From assembly GCA_022828595.1 (NCBI GenBank), contig JAKGHH010000002.1, forward strand, positions 72,512,383 through 72,576,382: a stretch of 64,000 bases of DNA. Reading direction: 5' to 3'. The position numbers and the translations under genes are program-made. Of this stretch, positions 32,801 through 42,330 are shown piece by piece. This DNA comes from Nelumbo lutea (lineage: Eukaryota > Streptophyta > Magnoliopsida > Proteales > Nelumbonaceae). Within the stretch, counting starts at the first letter, position 1. Each line of letters opens with the position of its first letter. Below the pieces are notes generated by a model that ran no database searches, had not been told where the DNA came from, and saw only the letters and a list, made by a program, of their open reading frames with translations.

Positions 32801-34075
32801 TCTATAAATCAATTTGAAGTGGTCCACAAATTTTCTGGCTATGTCATCCTGGTTGGTAATTACCTCATCTCCTATCTCTAGCTTGGTCCCAAGATTCTTT
32901 CTTCATCTCCCATTTGCCAAATCATGGAAGAATCTAGTGTTCCCATCGCCTTCCTTAATCCACTTGTGTCTAGATTTTTGTCTCCAACTGATTTCTTCCC
33001 TCAATAACACCTCTTCCAAATCCTTTTTCAATTGTCTCCTTAACACTCTGTCCTCCTCGGTCAGCCCATTTTGAGATTCCTTTACATCCAAGTTCTCTAT
33101 GCAAGAAATTAGGCACAGTTTTTGCTCCTCAATTCTACCAAACTGATCTCTATTCCACTCTTTTATTTTGGCTCTCAGCCTTTTTAATTTCTTATGGAAC
33201 TTGATCCCCTTCCATCTTACCCCCCTCTCCTCCTCACCCCACCATTCCTTCACTTTTTTCACAAAATCTGGATGGGTGAGCCACACATTTTCGAATTTAA
33301 AAGGTTTGGGTCCTATAGAAAATGACTCAGTACCTATTTGGATAGGACAGTGATCGGAGGTGACCCTGGGTAACGCTCTAGCAACCAAGTTTTGCACACT
33401 ATTCTCCTAGACAAGGTTAAATAAGAATCTGTCCAGCTTCGAACACAAAGGAGTTGCCTGAAGGTTGGACCAAGTGTAACTGGCTTGCAGCAGAGATATT
33501 TCCTTCAGTTCACATTCTTCAATAAAACCATTAAATTTCCTCATGCTTGTTGAAATTACCTGTTGGGGATTACTGGTTTCATCAGAGAATCTAATGACAT
33601 TAAAATCCCCGCCCAGGCACCAAGGACCATACCATAGCCCCTTGATTGCATACAATTCCTCCCACATCTCATTCCTCTCTCTATAGGAATTAGGGCCATA
33701 AACATTGGTTAAGACCCATACACACCCATTCTCTACATTCTTACACTTAATGGAAACTGAGAATATGCCTATCAATTCTTCCACTACTTCCACCACATCC
33801 TCCCTCCACAGTGTTACGATCCCCCCCGAGGCTCCCCAAGAAGGAGACGAGCTCCAACCTAAACCTCTAGACCTCCAAAAACTCCTCACCCATCTCCCAT
33901 CTAATTCCATCATTTTGGATTCTTGTAACAGCACAATATCGGGTTTTTCCCTTTGGAGTAGGTCTTTGATCACCCTTCTCTTTCTTGCACTCCCTAACCC
34001 TCTTACATTCTAGCTAATAATTTTCTTCGAGACAAAATAGCAAAAACACCCATGAAAAGGCCATAATCTCCTCAT
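29899..34075 (-). pseudogene. LINE-j ORF2: endonuclease, RT, zf-RVT, RNase H
   Basis: Domains in coding order: EN 33407-34020 (ESKMMELDG, PSWGASGGIVTLWR, NVYGPN, GGDFNVIRFSDE), with TAG at 34010-34012 and 33407-33409 in the same places as in LINE-g and LINE-o. The linker is 32903-33397. RT spans about 31900-32830 (PISLVTS, KLDVEKAYDLVDW, LQFADDLMIF), with frameshifts near 32440 and 31990 and the basic/polar box altered to GCQARDPLSP. The connector runs on to 31235. zf-RVT and RNase H lie at 29899-31226 (LNFDGSSMGNPG, RAELLVAV, LIIEGDSKVVVGWL), with a one-base loss near 30060. The canonical start codon reads AAG. Confidence 0.87.
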
Positions 34076-36591
34076 TTTAGGCCCTTCCTCCTATCTCCTC
34101 TACCACTAAATTCTAAATCTCCCTCAATGTCTAGGATTATCCTTTCCGCTTCAGATCTTTTTTTCTTATTTGTTCCTCTTCCCCCCCCCCCCTTCCCAAT
34201 TTCTCCATCCTTTCCAGCCAATGTTTGAGAAAGAATTTTACCCTTCTCACACTTATTTTGGCTACAGCATCTTTCTACGAGTCCTTCCTTTTTATTTTGT
34301 TCCTCCATCATTGTACAGATCATCTCCCAAATTCTATCCGCCTCCCCCTTACTGCTTCCTTCCAACACCCTCTCTCCTCCTTCCACTATCACCCTCTCTC
34401 TTGCATCAGAAACTCCTGGATGGGAAGCTGCGATATCTGTCACAGGCATAGCAAACAAGTCGGTACTTAAAACAGAATTGACACCCATACCTAAAAGAAC
34501 GGGGGTAGGACTAGAATCACTGGAAATGACTTGCTGACAGTCGGCAAATGGTTTTAAAGTCGTTCCCCTTTTTGGACAAGGTTGTGAAGTAGACATGATG
34601 AAAGAATCACTTCCTGACGACCTACCCACTTGGAATACCTTTCTCTGTGTTTCCGACACTAGAGTACCCGCATCCATCCTCACGGCCGATTCTTGTCCCT
34701 CTCCACCAACATCCTGTAATTCATTAGACTCAGGGTCAGCTCCCTCGACGAAGGGAGGAGGAGTTTTCACAGCTTTAGAACCAATTTCTTCACTAATCCT
34801 AGTCTTTCCGCCACCTGTCTCTTCAGTCTCTTCCTCTAAAAACAACTCTGTATACAAACTTTCTGTTTCAAGAAGATCCTTGTTGCTTTTCGAAGACAAA
34901 CTTCCCAGACTTAGCGTTTCGTCTCTATCAGAATCGTCATTGCTGTTTTGTTCACTCAACCAATCTTCAAGCCCTGTTCTGTTCTCATCACTAGGCTTCA
35001 GGTATCTCGGGTTGCGCCTATCTGGTGAGAGACGGTTCGCCAGGTTGGAAGGGACCCACTGTACAGAGCCTCGAGACTGCGAGTCTTCAGACTTTTTTGC
35101 GCCTGATCTGTTCGGTCGAGAGGAAGGGTTAGGGGTTGAAGAAGATAGACGCTTTATCTCGTCTATTAACTCATCCCTCCTCCCAGTCACGTGTTTACTT
35201 AACGTGACCCTCGGCCCATCTGTCTTATAATGGGCCTTGGGATCCACTCGATTGGGCCCTTCTTTTCGTCCCACGTGACCACTTAAAGAGTCACGCCTCC
35301 CTGTTTTAATGGTCGAACCAGCAACCTTCCCTGTTTGAAATTGCTGGTTCAGCCTTCTCCATTTCAACACTAGAAGCTTTTTGTCTTTTTCCCCTGACAC
35401 CACCTGCGCAAATGATCTGCCCTTTGTCATAACCTCTTCTTGCTTTCTCCAGGTTTGACCTTCCAACTGCCCCAAAACTTTTTGACTTCCCAGAATTTGT
35501 TGGCCCTTTTTAGTGAAACATCCCTTCCCATTTGAATTACCCAATCTCACAAGGCCACGTAGTGCTTCTTCTTCCTCCTCCCCTCCTACCAAACGAGCCT
35601 CCTTCCACAGCCCTGCTTCAATGGAAGAAGCTAACCACACAGAGACAAAGCTCCCCTCTGTTCGTACCTCTACCTTTCGTGGAATTTCTTCTGGCTTCAC
35701 ACCACTTAGCAGGATTGCTACTGAATAGAGATCGCCCCAGAAAGCACCTTTCAAGATTCCTCCACACAACACAGCTATAGACTCTGCTATTTCTTGTTTC
35801 CATAGATGGAATGGCAGGCCTATTACACGCACCACCACACCATCTTCAACAAAAAAATCCTTGGAGTTGGATGTTGGATTCCATTTGAAGACTGTGAATG
35901 ATCCGAACTCAGCCTGAACATTGATAGCTAATATTTCCAAATCATTTTCTAATGGATCTAGGATGGCTTTACAGTTATCGAAGGGGGTTACTATGAAAAC
36001 ACTCTTCAACTTCAACCTGGTTGCCAGTAAGTCAGCTACCCTCCTCCAATCATTAACCTTTTCCTTGGCTTGTATCACAAACTTACTATCCCACTCCTCC
36101 CTCTCTAGACCTCCCAACATTCTGCAAAGGCCTTTTGTTTTTGCAATGACCACTGGCCCTTGTTGTATCCTGCTGTTACTGAGATAAGCCTTCTCCTCCC
36201 TTATGGAGGCTTTTTTCTCATTTGCTACTCTTTGAGCTAAGAACTCTTTGAGCAACCAGTCAACTTCCCCCCAGCCTTGGTTCTGTTTTCCAGCTGGTAG
36301 ACACACCAGTTGCCTTTGTCCCTTACCAAAAAATTCAGCCAAAGCTATGAAGAACCCCTTTCTATTCCTCTTACATTCAACCACATATCTTCTCCCTTCT
36401 AGTGTACTAAAATCCTGCCAGTTTATCTGCTTACCTTTTGAACAGGCTCCAGCTATGAACTTTCTTATCCACTCGATCACTTCTAGTCCTTCCAGCAATA
36501 TTGTACCCTTTTTCGCTTCCCTTACCTTCAGGCTTACCTTCCCCTTGATTCGCATCTCTTCGAACAGGAGATTTTTTGCTTCTATCTTCAA
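34072..36591 (-). CDS. LINE-j ORF1 protein, open for 839 codons
   Basis: This is the longest open frame in the window. LINE ORF1 proteins coat and chaperone the element RNA. It opens MKIEAKNLLFEEMRIKGKVS, then FIAGACSKGKQINW and RRYVVECKRNRKGFFIALAE. A DUF4283-like block follows around residues 240-320: VRVIGLPFHLWKQEIAESIA, then LCGGILKGAFWGDLYSVAIL. GRSFAQVVSGEKD lies near residue 395. The second half is hydrophilic, Ser/Asp/Glu-rich and probably disordered. No zinc knuckle is seen. The stop TGA overlaps an ATG (ATGA) that opens the ORF2 frame. The first Met may not be the true start, because homologous coding continues upstream in another frame. Confidence 0.85.
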   Translation of the reverse strand: MKIEAKNLLFEEMRIKGKVSLKVREAKKGTILLEGLEVIEWIRKFIAGACSKGKQINWQDFSTLEGRRYVVECKRNRKGFFIALAEFFGKGQRQLVCLPAGKQNQGWGEVDWLLKEFLAQRVANEKKASIREEKAYLSNSRIQQGPVVIAKTKGLCRMLGGLEREEWDSKFVIQAKEKVNDWRRVADLLATRLKLKSVFIVTPFDNCKAILDPLENDLEILAINVQAEFGSFTVFKWNPTSNSKDFFVEDGVVVRVIGLPFHLWKQEIAESIAVLCGGILKGAFWGDLYSVAILLSGVKPEEIPRKVEVRTEGSFVSVWLASSIEAGLWKEARLVGGEEEEEALRGLVRLGNSNGKGCFTKKGQQILGSQKVLGQLEGQTWRKQEEVMTKGRSFAQVVSGEKDKKLLVLKWRRLNQQFQTGKVAGSTIKTGRRDSLSGHVGRKEGPNRVDPKAHYKTDGPRVTLSKHVTGRRDELIDEIKRLSSSTPNPSSRPNRSGAKKSEDSQSRGSVQWVPSNLANRLSPDRRNPRYLKPSDENRTGLEDWLSEQNSNDDSDRDETLSLGSLSSKSNKDLLETESLYTELFLEEETEETGGGKTRISEEIGSKAVKTPPPFVEGADPESNELQDVGGEGQESAVRMDAGTLVSETQRKVFQVGRSSGSDSFIMSTSQPCPKRGTTLKPFADCQQVISSDSSPTPVLLGMGVNSVLSTDLFAMPVTDIAASHPGVSDARERVIVEGGERVLEGSSKGEADRIWEMICTMMEEQNKKEGLVERCCSQNKCEKGKILSQTLAGKDGEIGKGGGGRGTNKKKRSEAERIILDIEGDLEFSGRGDRRKGLK

Positions 36592-37640
36592 GGATCTCCT
36601 CCACTGACCTTTCTGGCTTTGCTTTTCTTAAAAACTTCTCGCTTGAAACTCCACACACCCTCATCCTCCAAAACGCCCCTTCAGATTCAGGACCTGCATG
36701 TGTCTCACTTTCCTTGACCACAGCCTCCCTCTTATCCAACTGATAGTACACGTGTCCCGTTGCGTCCTTTTCCACTCCAAAAGAGCCCACCTTCAATAAC
36801 TGTGGGACCACCCTTAAAACAGAATCGATAATCAGAGGCCTTACTTAAATCATAACTCTTCCCTCCCCCCAAAATCTAATGTCATTGGGACCCGCTTCAC
36901 CATTCTCAAAACAAAAAACTTTGCCTGAAATACCAAAAATGACCATCTTCAACCTTTGAGTCTCCCTTATTGAAGTAATTGTTCATCTTTCCACTTGACT
37001 CAGCTATCTCCCTAAACTTCTTTTGTAGTAACAGAGACTCAACCACCTCTGTGTATAGGAACCTTCAATAACCAATCTCAACTCGCAGCTCTCTCCAGCA
37101 TATCGGAGGGTCAAAAACGAAGGAACCAAATGAATCTCACACACCTTGACCAAGATACAAGTCGCCGAGAGGTTTCTCCAGGAAGTCGTTCTACGATCAA
37201 CAAATCTGAAACTCCCACAAGCATCTCCCACTGCTTTGAACATTTGAAAACTCTAAGCATGCAATGGAATGCCGTAGAAGTTGATCCAAACCAAACTCGA
37301 TGAATCAAAATCTGACTGTTCCAACTAAAGGGCTCCATTTCTCAAGGCTCAGTTCGGGAGAGCAAAACAGATTTTGTTTTCGATCGAAAGTCTCGTTCGC
37401 TTCATCAATATTATCAAATATAAACAACAAGCCTGTGTTCAGTTTTCTAACCTGAAAAGATGAGTTTGGTCACCATACATCAGTCAGCCTAGCTCTTACA
37501 AACTCCTCGTTAGGATTAAAATTAACAAAACACTCGACCAAACATCTTTCCAGCAATTTCAAAGACCAAAAACACTGTCATTCGCATTCACAATCACAAT
37601 TACTTCGTCATGGGAGGGTAGCAGAGCTATTTCGCTACTC
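36592..37640 (-). pseudogene. LINE-j ORF1 N-terminal part, frameshifted
   Basis: Three overlapping frames give the N-terminal ORF1 region. The first (37640-37330) reads LLFIFDNIDEANETFDRKQN then SLEKWSPLVGTVRF. The second (37243-37004) reads MFKAVGDACGSFRFVDRRTT and AGESCELRLVIEG. The third (36811-36600) reads VEKDATGHVYYQLDKREAVV. The order DUF4283-type fold, then GDACGxF, then LRxxxEG is typical of plant LINE ORF1. At least two frameshifts and one stop near 37320 separate it from the 839-codon frame. Confidence 0.7.
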
Positions 37641-37650
37641 CCCATAAGTC

Positions 37651-38031
37651 TGATGGTTTCTTATGGTGAATACCAGTGGAATTTGATGGTTTCTTATACT
37701 TTCCCACTCCCCAGAAGTCTGCTGCATATTTGTTTATACCAATAATACAACTAAAAAAACATGACTAACTTCCTTGGATTGCAAGTTTATTTCCTAAGAC
37801 TTATTTAAGGGGACAGACCAATCTAATATGGGTTTTGATCTTCTGAATAATTTATCAATTCCAACATTTTATCCAAAACGTTACCTCATGATTTCTTTTG
37901 CTTCTATATGTATAACTTCATATCTGTATATAGACTTGATAGAAAAAATTTGGAAATTAATATTGAAAAGAGTCAAACGACAGATAAAAAAGAAATTTAC
38001 AAGTATTACTAGAACTTCATTAACAAAATAC
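37651..38031. other. Host intron sequence next to exon 1'
   Basis: No element is recognised. A short direct repeat (tgatggtttcttat at 37650 and 37687) lies at the left edge, close to where LINE-j homology ends. It joins the exon 1' donor (gtattttg on the minus strand). Confidence 0.45.
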
Positions 38032-38132
38032 CTGGTAGAGAAGCATGATTGCACAACCGCAATGGGTGTCATGGGATAAAAGGTTGTCTCAAACTTATCA
38101 GAGTTATTTTCTGTCAATGCTTTCCTCAAAGC
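38032..38132 (-). CDS. TRMO: TrmO-like tRNA methyltransferase, exon 1' (101 bp)
   Basis: This exon encodes ALRKALTENNSDKFETTFYP then MTPIAVVQSCFST and two bases of an Arg codon completed by exon 2'. The MTPIGVVQSCFSTRNGTPRQP junction is how plant TrmO-like proteins enter the catalytic domain, so the splice is convincing. The preceding acceptor is gacactgtag. Upstream exons, expected to encode a basic helical N-terminus with an RxxGRxRAQQ-type motif, were not found between here and the right edge, which implies another intron longer than 25 kb or a start beyond the window. Confidence 0.88.
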
Positions 38133-38849
38133 CTACAGTGTCAAAACAAAAAGTATCATTTTATCATATTATATAATAAATTAATAATATGATACATAAA
38201 CAAGAAATGAATAGTTTCTTGGTACACAAATAATAGTCAAACAATAATAAATTACTTTTCTTAAAAAAAATAATGGTATAAGGATATGAATTTGAAGATG
38301 GCACAATCTAACTCTCTCAAATGTAAACAAGCAAGGCACCAAAATCTTCTTTGAGCATACTAAGGAAATTCATTGCAGTTGCTAGCTTCCCTTAATCTGA
38401 AGACACAGTCCCATGATTGGCTCTATAATATCCTTTTTATCATCATGGACAGTAATGTGTGTCAACAAGCTTAGGGTCTGGCAAGGAGGCAGTCATGAAT
38501 AGCAATAACCCTTCTGCTAAGAGGTAGAGGAGTACTGCCCTGGTAAGACAGAATATGTGGGAGTGGAAAACCAAGCAAATGCAATATTTTCTAATTGGAC
38601 TTCTTTTCTTCCTCCTCTTCTTTTCTTGGTCTTCAATGTATAACAAGTAAGAGGTAATCTAAATGTCTCAAGGAAGCTTAAAATTACTTTGAAATGCATG
38701 TGGATTTCCCAATCACATCTTATTCAACCAATGCATCAACAACTTCAATGCAACTTCTATGACCTCATATATGGTATTGGTATCTATACTTGGTAGTTCT
38801 AAACCACTTAATCTAGTCTTCTCATGGCAATTGGACTGGACTATGCCAA
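38133..38849. other. Host intron or flanking DNA without recognised features
   Basis: A+T-rich sequence directly upstream (in the gene's sense) of exon 1'. A 67-codon minus-strand frame at 38443-38646 shows no family motif. A LINE fragment starts at about 38850. Confidence 0.4.
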
Positions 38850-39027
38850 TAGAGTAACTTGGTTTTGGTATTGAGAAAATTAGAGAGGCTGTTTTTCATG
38901 GAAAGATCAAAAGCACCTGAGCCAGATGGCTTTTCTATGGCTTTCTTTCAAGACTGTTGGGAGGTCTTGGGAAAGGATTTGAAAGAGGTGTTCGATGAAT
39001 TTCATCAGAAAGGGGAGATCTCACTTT
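38850..39027 (+). pseudogene. LINE-k ORF2, first fragment
   Basis: Plus-strand LINE RT entry: GIEKIREAVFF, then MERSKAPEPDGFSMAFFQDC and WEVLGKDLKEVFDEFHQKGE. The usual GPDGF reads EPDGF. The fragment stops at GEIS, where LINE-l is inserted in opposite orientation. The next LINE-k piece begins near 47840 in the RT LIAEVLSRMITK motif, so about 110 codons of RT were lost. Confidence 0.75.
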
Positions 39028-40370
39028 TTTTATCAGCAAAAGAGCAAAATTTTCATTAATTATGAAAGAAACATGATTACAACAAGAAGTTGTGAAAGGA
39101 ACCAGCTATAGAAGCTGTCTCAAATCAGTACCACATTTGAGCCCAAAACATGTGTTCTATGTCCCAAATCTGTATTCATTCCTCAAGTGCCATGCCACCC
39201 CTTCCCCTTTAACCCGCCACTTAACCACAGTTTTAGAATCTCCCTCAATAATCAGCCTCCTAATACCCAGTTCTTTTGCCTTCTCAACCCCAAAAACTGC
39301 AGCCAAAAACTCTGATCTTGCCACATCACCCTGCTCCACAGGGCCAGTGTATAAAGCAATTATATTCCCCTCTTCATCCCTAATGACTCCCCCAATACCT
39401 GAGGGGCCTGGGTTATCCAAACATCTCCCATCAAAATTCAGCTTCTTCCAACCATTTATTGCAGGAGACCAAACTTCAACAGATCTTTGTCTTGTAGTTG
39501 AGGATGCAGTGATGGTACCCCAAGCTCTGAAGAAATCTTCAATTTTGAAATTTGAAAGCAGCTCCAAACTTTTTGCCCAATGAGCTACCCTCAATGTTAT
39601 AGTTTCAACCAAGGCTTCCTTGCTTCGTTCCTTCTCTTCAAATATTCTTGCATTTCTTTCCTCCCACACAGTCCAAAATAGTGCTGCTCTAGTACATCTC
39701 CACAAGGTCCTACCCCTCTTTTTTGTACAGCTAATGCTAGTAGGGCTACACAAACCCTCCAACCTATCAGGAGAAGACCAACTCCATCCAAAGAGAGAAG
39801 TAAACCAATCCCAAAGATGGCTAATAAACAGGCAAGAGATAAGAAGATGAATTGCAGTCTCACCATTCAACATGCAAAGAACACACTAGTTGGGGGACAA
39901 ACACCAGTTTGGTCTCTTCCTTTGAAGTAAATCAAACGTATTAATGCTTCCATAAAACACTTCCCAGCAGAAGGCACTAATTTTAGGGGGAATGGGAGAA
40001 CACAAGACTTCCTCGACTGGGAAAGAATAGGAAGAAGAGGAGGCAACCAGAGAACAAAAGGATTTGCAAGAGAACTCCCCAACAGAATTAGGACCAAGCC
40101 ACCTTCACACAAGAAAACTGAATTCAACAAGCTCAAAAGATCAGTCATCATGGAAAGTTCAGATTATCTAAGGTTTCTAGTGAAGCCAAAATTCCAATCC
40201 AATCCTGTAGAAAAGTGATGCTGAGTAAAGAAATTGGAAATGGGCCTACCCTTAAACCGGGAAATATCAAAGAGAGAAGGGAATTTAATACCCAAAGGGG
40301 TATCCCCAATCCACACATCCTCCCAAAACCTGATTTTTTGACCAGAGCCCAAGTCATACCTAATGTGAAG
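39028..40370 (-). pseudogene. LINE-l ORF2 C-terminus (zf-RVT, RNase H) and tail
   Basis: Minus-strand LINE of a family distinct from LINE-j. The tail is a T run at 39027-39033 next to ttcattaattatg. From the copia-C side it reads IRYDLGSGQKIRFWEDVWIG, DWNFGFTRNL, a frameshifted zf-RVT region, then a long frame (39873-39157): WRCTRAALFWTVWEERNARI, LNFDGRCLDNPGPSGIGGV, ARSEFLAAVFGV and LIIEGDSKTVVKW. The RNase H residues Asp, Glu and Asp are present; the end is frameshifted. Together with 46022-47839 it is one LINE split by copia-C. Confidence 0.83.
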
Positions 40371-40741
40371 TGTAGAGAACACTGATGTGGGCCCCACAGC
40401 TACGGTCCCACTGTGTTCGTAGGCTAGAAGGTGTTCTTGTCTTCCTAGGGTTAGCTGTTGGCCATTTAGTTGTTTCAATTGCTATTTATTTCAGTCTTAT
40501 TTTGCTCTATTATGTTATGTAAAGACTAAGGGCAGATCTGTCATTTCCATGTAATGAGCATAAACTATACATATTAATTAAAGTGGTGGCGGCAGAATAT
40601 TAAGCTTCTGCTCCTCCTTTCAACTCTTGTGTTCTACTGCTTCTCCTCCCTCTTCCTCCTCTCTTCTCTTTACCCTTCTTCTTATTTTCGAACCTGAAAT
40701 CCATTAGGGTTCAAGACTGATAACAGTCTCGAACTTCTACT
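40371..40741 (+). repeat. copia-C 5' LTR (371 bp)
   Basis: It begins tgtagagaacact and ends gaacttctact, so the usual terminal CA is CT in both LTRs. It has a TATA-like tatacatatt (40567) and a tcctcctctcttc run near 40650. Confidence 0.92.
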
Positions 40742-40760
40742 TGGTATTAGAGCTAGGGTT
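40742..40760 (+). promoter_or_regulatory. copia-C primer-binding site
   Basis: The sequence tggtattagagctagggtt directly follows the 5' LTR and matches the initiator-Met tRNA primer site with one change from the copia-A site. Confidence 0.88.
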
Positions 40761-41493
40761 TCTCATATGAGTCTAGTCTAGCCGATCACATGAGAACCAT
40801 CTAAGGCTGGAAGCTGAGAAAATAGAGTTCGTTGACTGGTTCTTGGAGATCTCCAGAGGGTTTAGCAGTTGTTTGAAGAATTGCCACAGTTGCAGCGTGT
40901 TGGTGATCAGGAAGAATCAGAGAAGGCTAGGGTTCGGGTAACCTTGGAAGGCAGCGAACAACATCCTATTGTAAGTTTTTTATTTTCTGAGAGAAGTAAT
41001 ATCAGAGAAGATAAGTTGGACCTATCTAGCAAGGGCGGCCGAACCACTCTAGGGTTTTATCTTTCTATTCTCTAGGGTTGTCTTAACCCTGTGGCAAACC
41101 CTAATAGTTCTCACCTCAACATTGATCAGTTTTAGGGTTTCATATTAACCCTACTACAAGCCTTATCCGTACGGTACTGTCTGGAGTGTACGGCTGAGAA
41201 TTTGCTTTTAAGACTGATTAAAACCTCAATTCGGCTTCAGCATATCAGATTGTTCTTCAAACTGTTTTTCAGTTTTCTTTTGGGGTTTTCGAACTCTTCT
41301 AAGGGCGTGGAAACAGTTTGGACTGTTGCTGTTGTGTGTGGGTATTGGTTTCAGATCAGTTTTATACCTGTTTCATGCACATCTACTGTGAGTACAGATT
41401 GGTTCTATACTGATTTTGTGATTGTGGTTGATAGTCCAAGTGCTGTTTTGACTGTAGTAACCCTAATTTTGAGACTTCTGTTTCTTGACCGAA

Positions 41494-42330
41494 ATGGAGT
41501 TTAAGAATCAGGCAGAAGGCAGTTTTGGGAACAGCAGTTATGGTGGTGGTTCTGTGACAGGTTTTCAGATTACAACCGTAAGATTTGATGGATCAAACTA
41601 TTTGGAATGGGCCCAATCAGCCATGATGGCTATTGGGGGAAGGGGCAAAGTAGGGTATCTCTTGGGAGATGTGACAGAACCTTCCAAGGGAGACCCTATG
41701 TATACCAAGTGGGTCCAAGAAAACTACTTGGTTATGACACGGCTGTGTAATTCTATGCAGCATCATATCAGCCGAAATTACTTATGGACAAAGACAGCCA
41801 AGGAGATATGGGATGTGATGAAAGAAACTTACTCCCAATCCCTTTATGTTGCCAGAGCATATGAATTGAAATGTGAGGTGAATACCCTTAAACAAGGAGA
41901 GAAACCGGTTTCGGTCTACTTCTCTACCTTGAAGTCCCTATGGCATGAGATTGATCACTTAGAGACTCTTGAGTAGGAGAGTCCCAAAGATGCTCAGACC
42001 CATAGAAAGCACATCAAGACAAACAGAGTGCTTGAGTTTCTGGCAGGACTGAATTCAGAATATGATATTGTGAGGCAGCAGATTTTGACCAGAGATAGTG
42101 TGACCCTCTCTCAGGCATACTCCTTAGTGCACAGTGAAGAGACAAGGAGGAAAGTCATGATGCAACCTCAGTCGCTTACACCTGCCTTGGTAGCTGTCAA
42201 ACCCAAAACAGGGGGTGATTCAGAGAGGGACAGAAAGAAGGAAGATAAAAGGGATGTGGTGTGTGAGCATTGTAAGAAACCTAAACACACAAAAGAAACA
42301 TGTTGGAAGCTGCATCCACATTTGGTCCCG
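41494..42330 (+). pseudogene. copia-C Gag
   Basis: The best start is the ATG at 41494 (MEFKNQAEGSFG). It has the Retrotran_gag_2/UBN2-type core: VRFDGSNYLEWAQSAMMAI, RLCNSMQHHISRNYLWTKTA, KEIWDVMKETYSQ, SVYFSTLKSLWHEID. A TAG at 41974 (probably CAG originally) is followed in the same frame by RVLEFLAGLNSEYDIVRQQI and the zinc knuckle CEHCKKPKHTKETC at about 42262-42303. Its core differs from copia-A Gag, so the two elements belong to different copia lineages. Confidence 0.88.

Larger units (their letters stand above)
29765..37650 (-). mobile_element. LINE-j: longest LINE copy, about 7.9 kb
   Basis: This minus-strand LINE has its poly(A) as a T run at 29765-29773, then a 3' UTR with gtttattgattcataag (an aataaac box on its own strand). 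ORF2 domains run right to left: endonuclease, RT, zf-RVT and RNase H. ORF1 lies upstream, and its N-terminal DUF4283-like part reaches to about 37640. No target duplication was found: gatagcactgacc, flanking the tail, is not repeated near the other end, so the 5' limit is approximate. It lies in the 14.6-kb host intron on the same strand as the host gene. Confidence 0.88.

Noticed and set aside
34595..35230. A 211-codon plus-strand open frame
   Set aside because: It is the antisense shadow of LINE-j ORF1. The minus-strand frame is longer and has homologues in LINE-g and LINE-o; this one has low-complexity Ser/Pro/Leu content and no family motif.
36248..36607. A 119-codon plus-strand frame
   Set aside because: Antisense to LINE-j ORF1; the equivalent antisense frames appear at the same place in LINE-g (14210-14632) and LINE-o (54434-54838), as expected for shadows.
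37640..37710. Target duplication of LINE-j (tgatggtttcttat repeat)
   Set aside because: Both copies lie at the same end of the element; nothing matching flanks the poly(A) end at 29750-29764.
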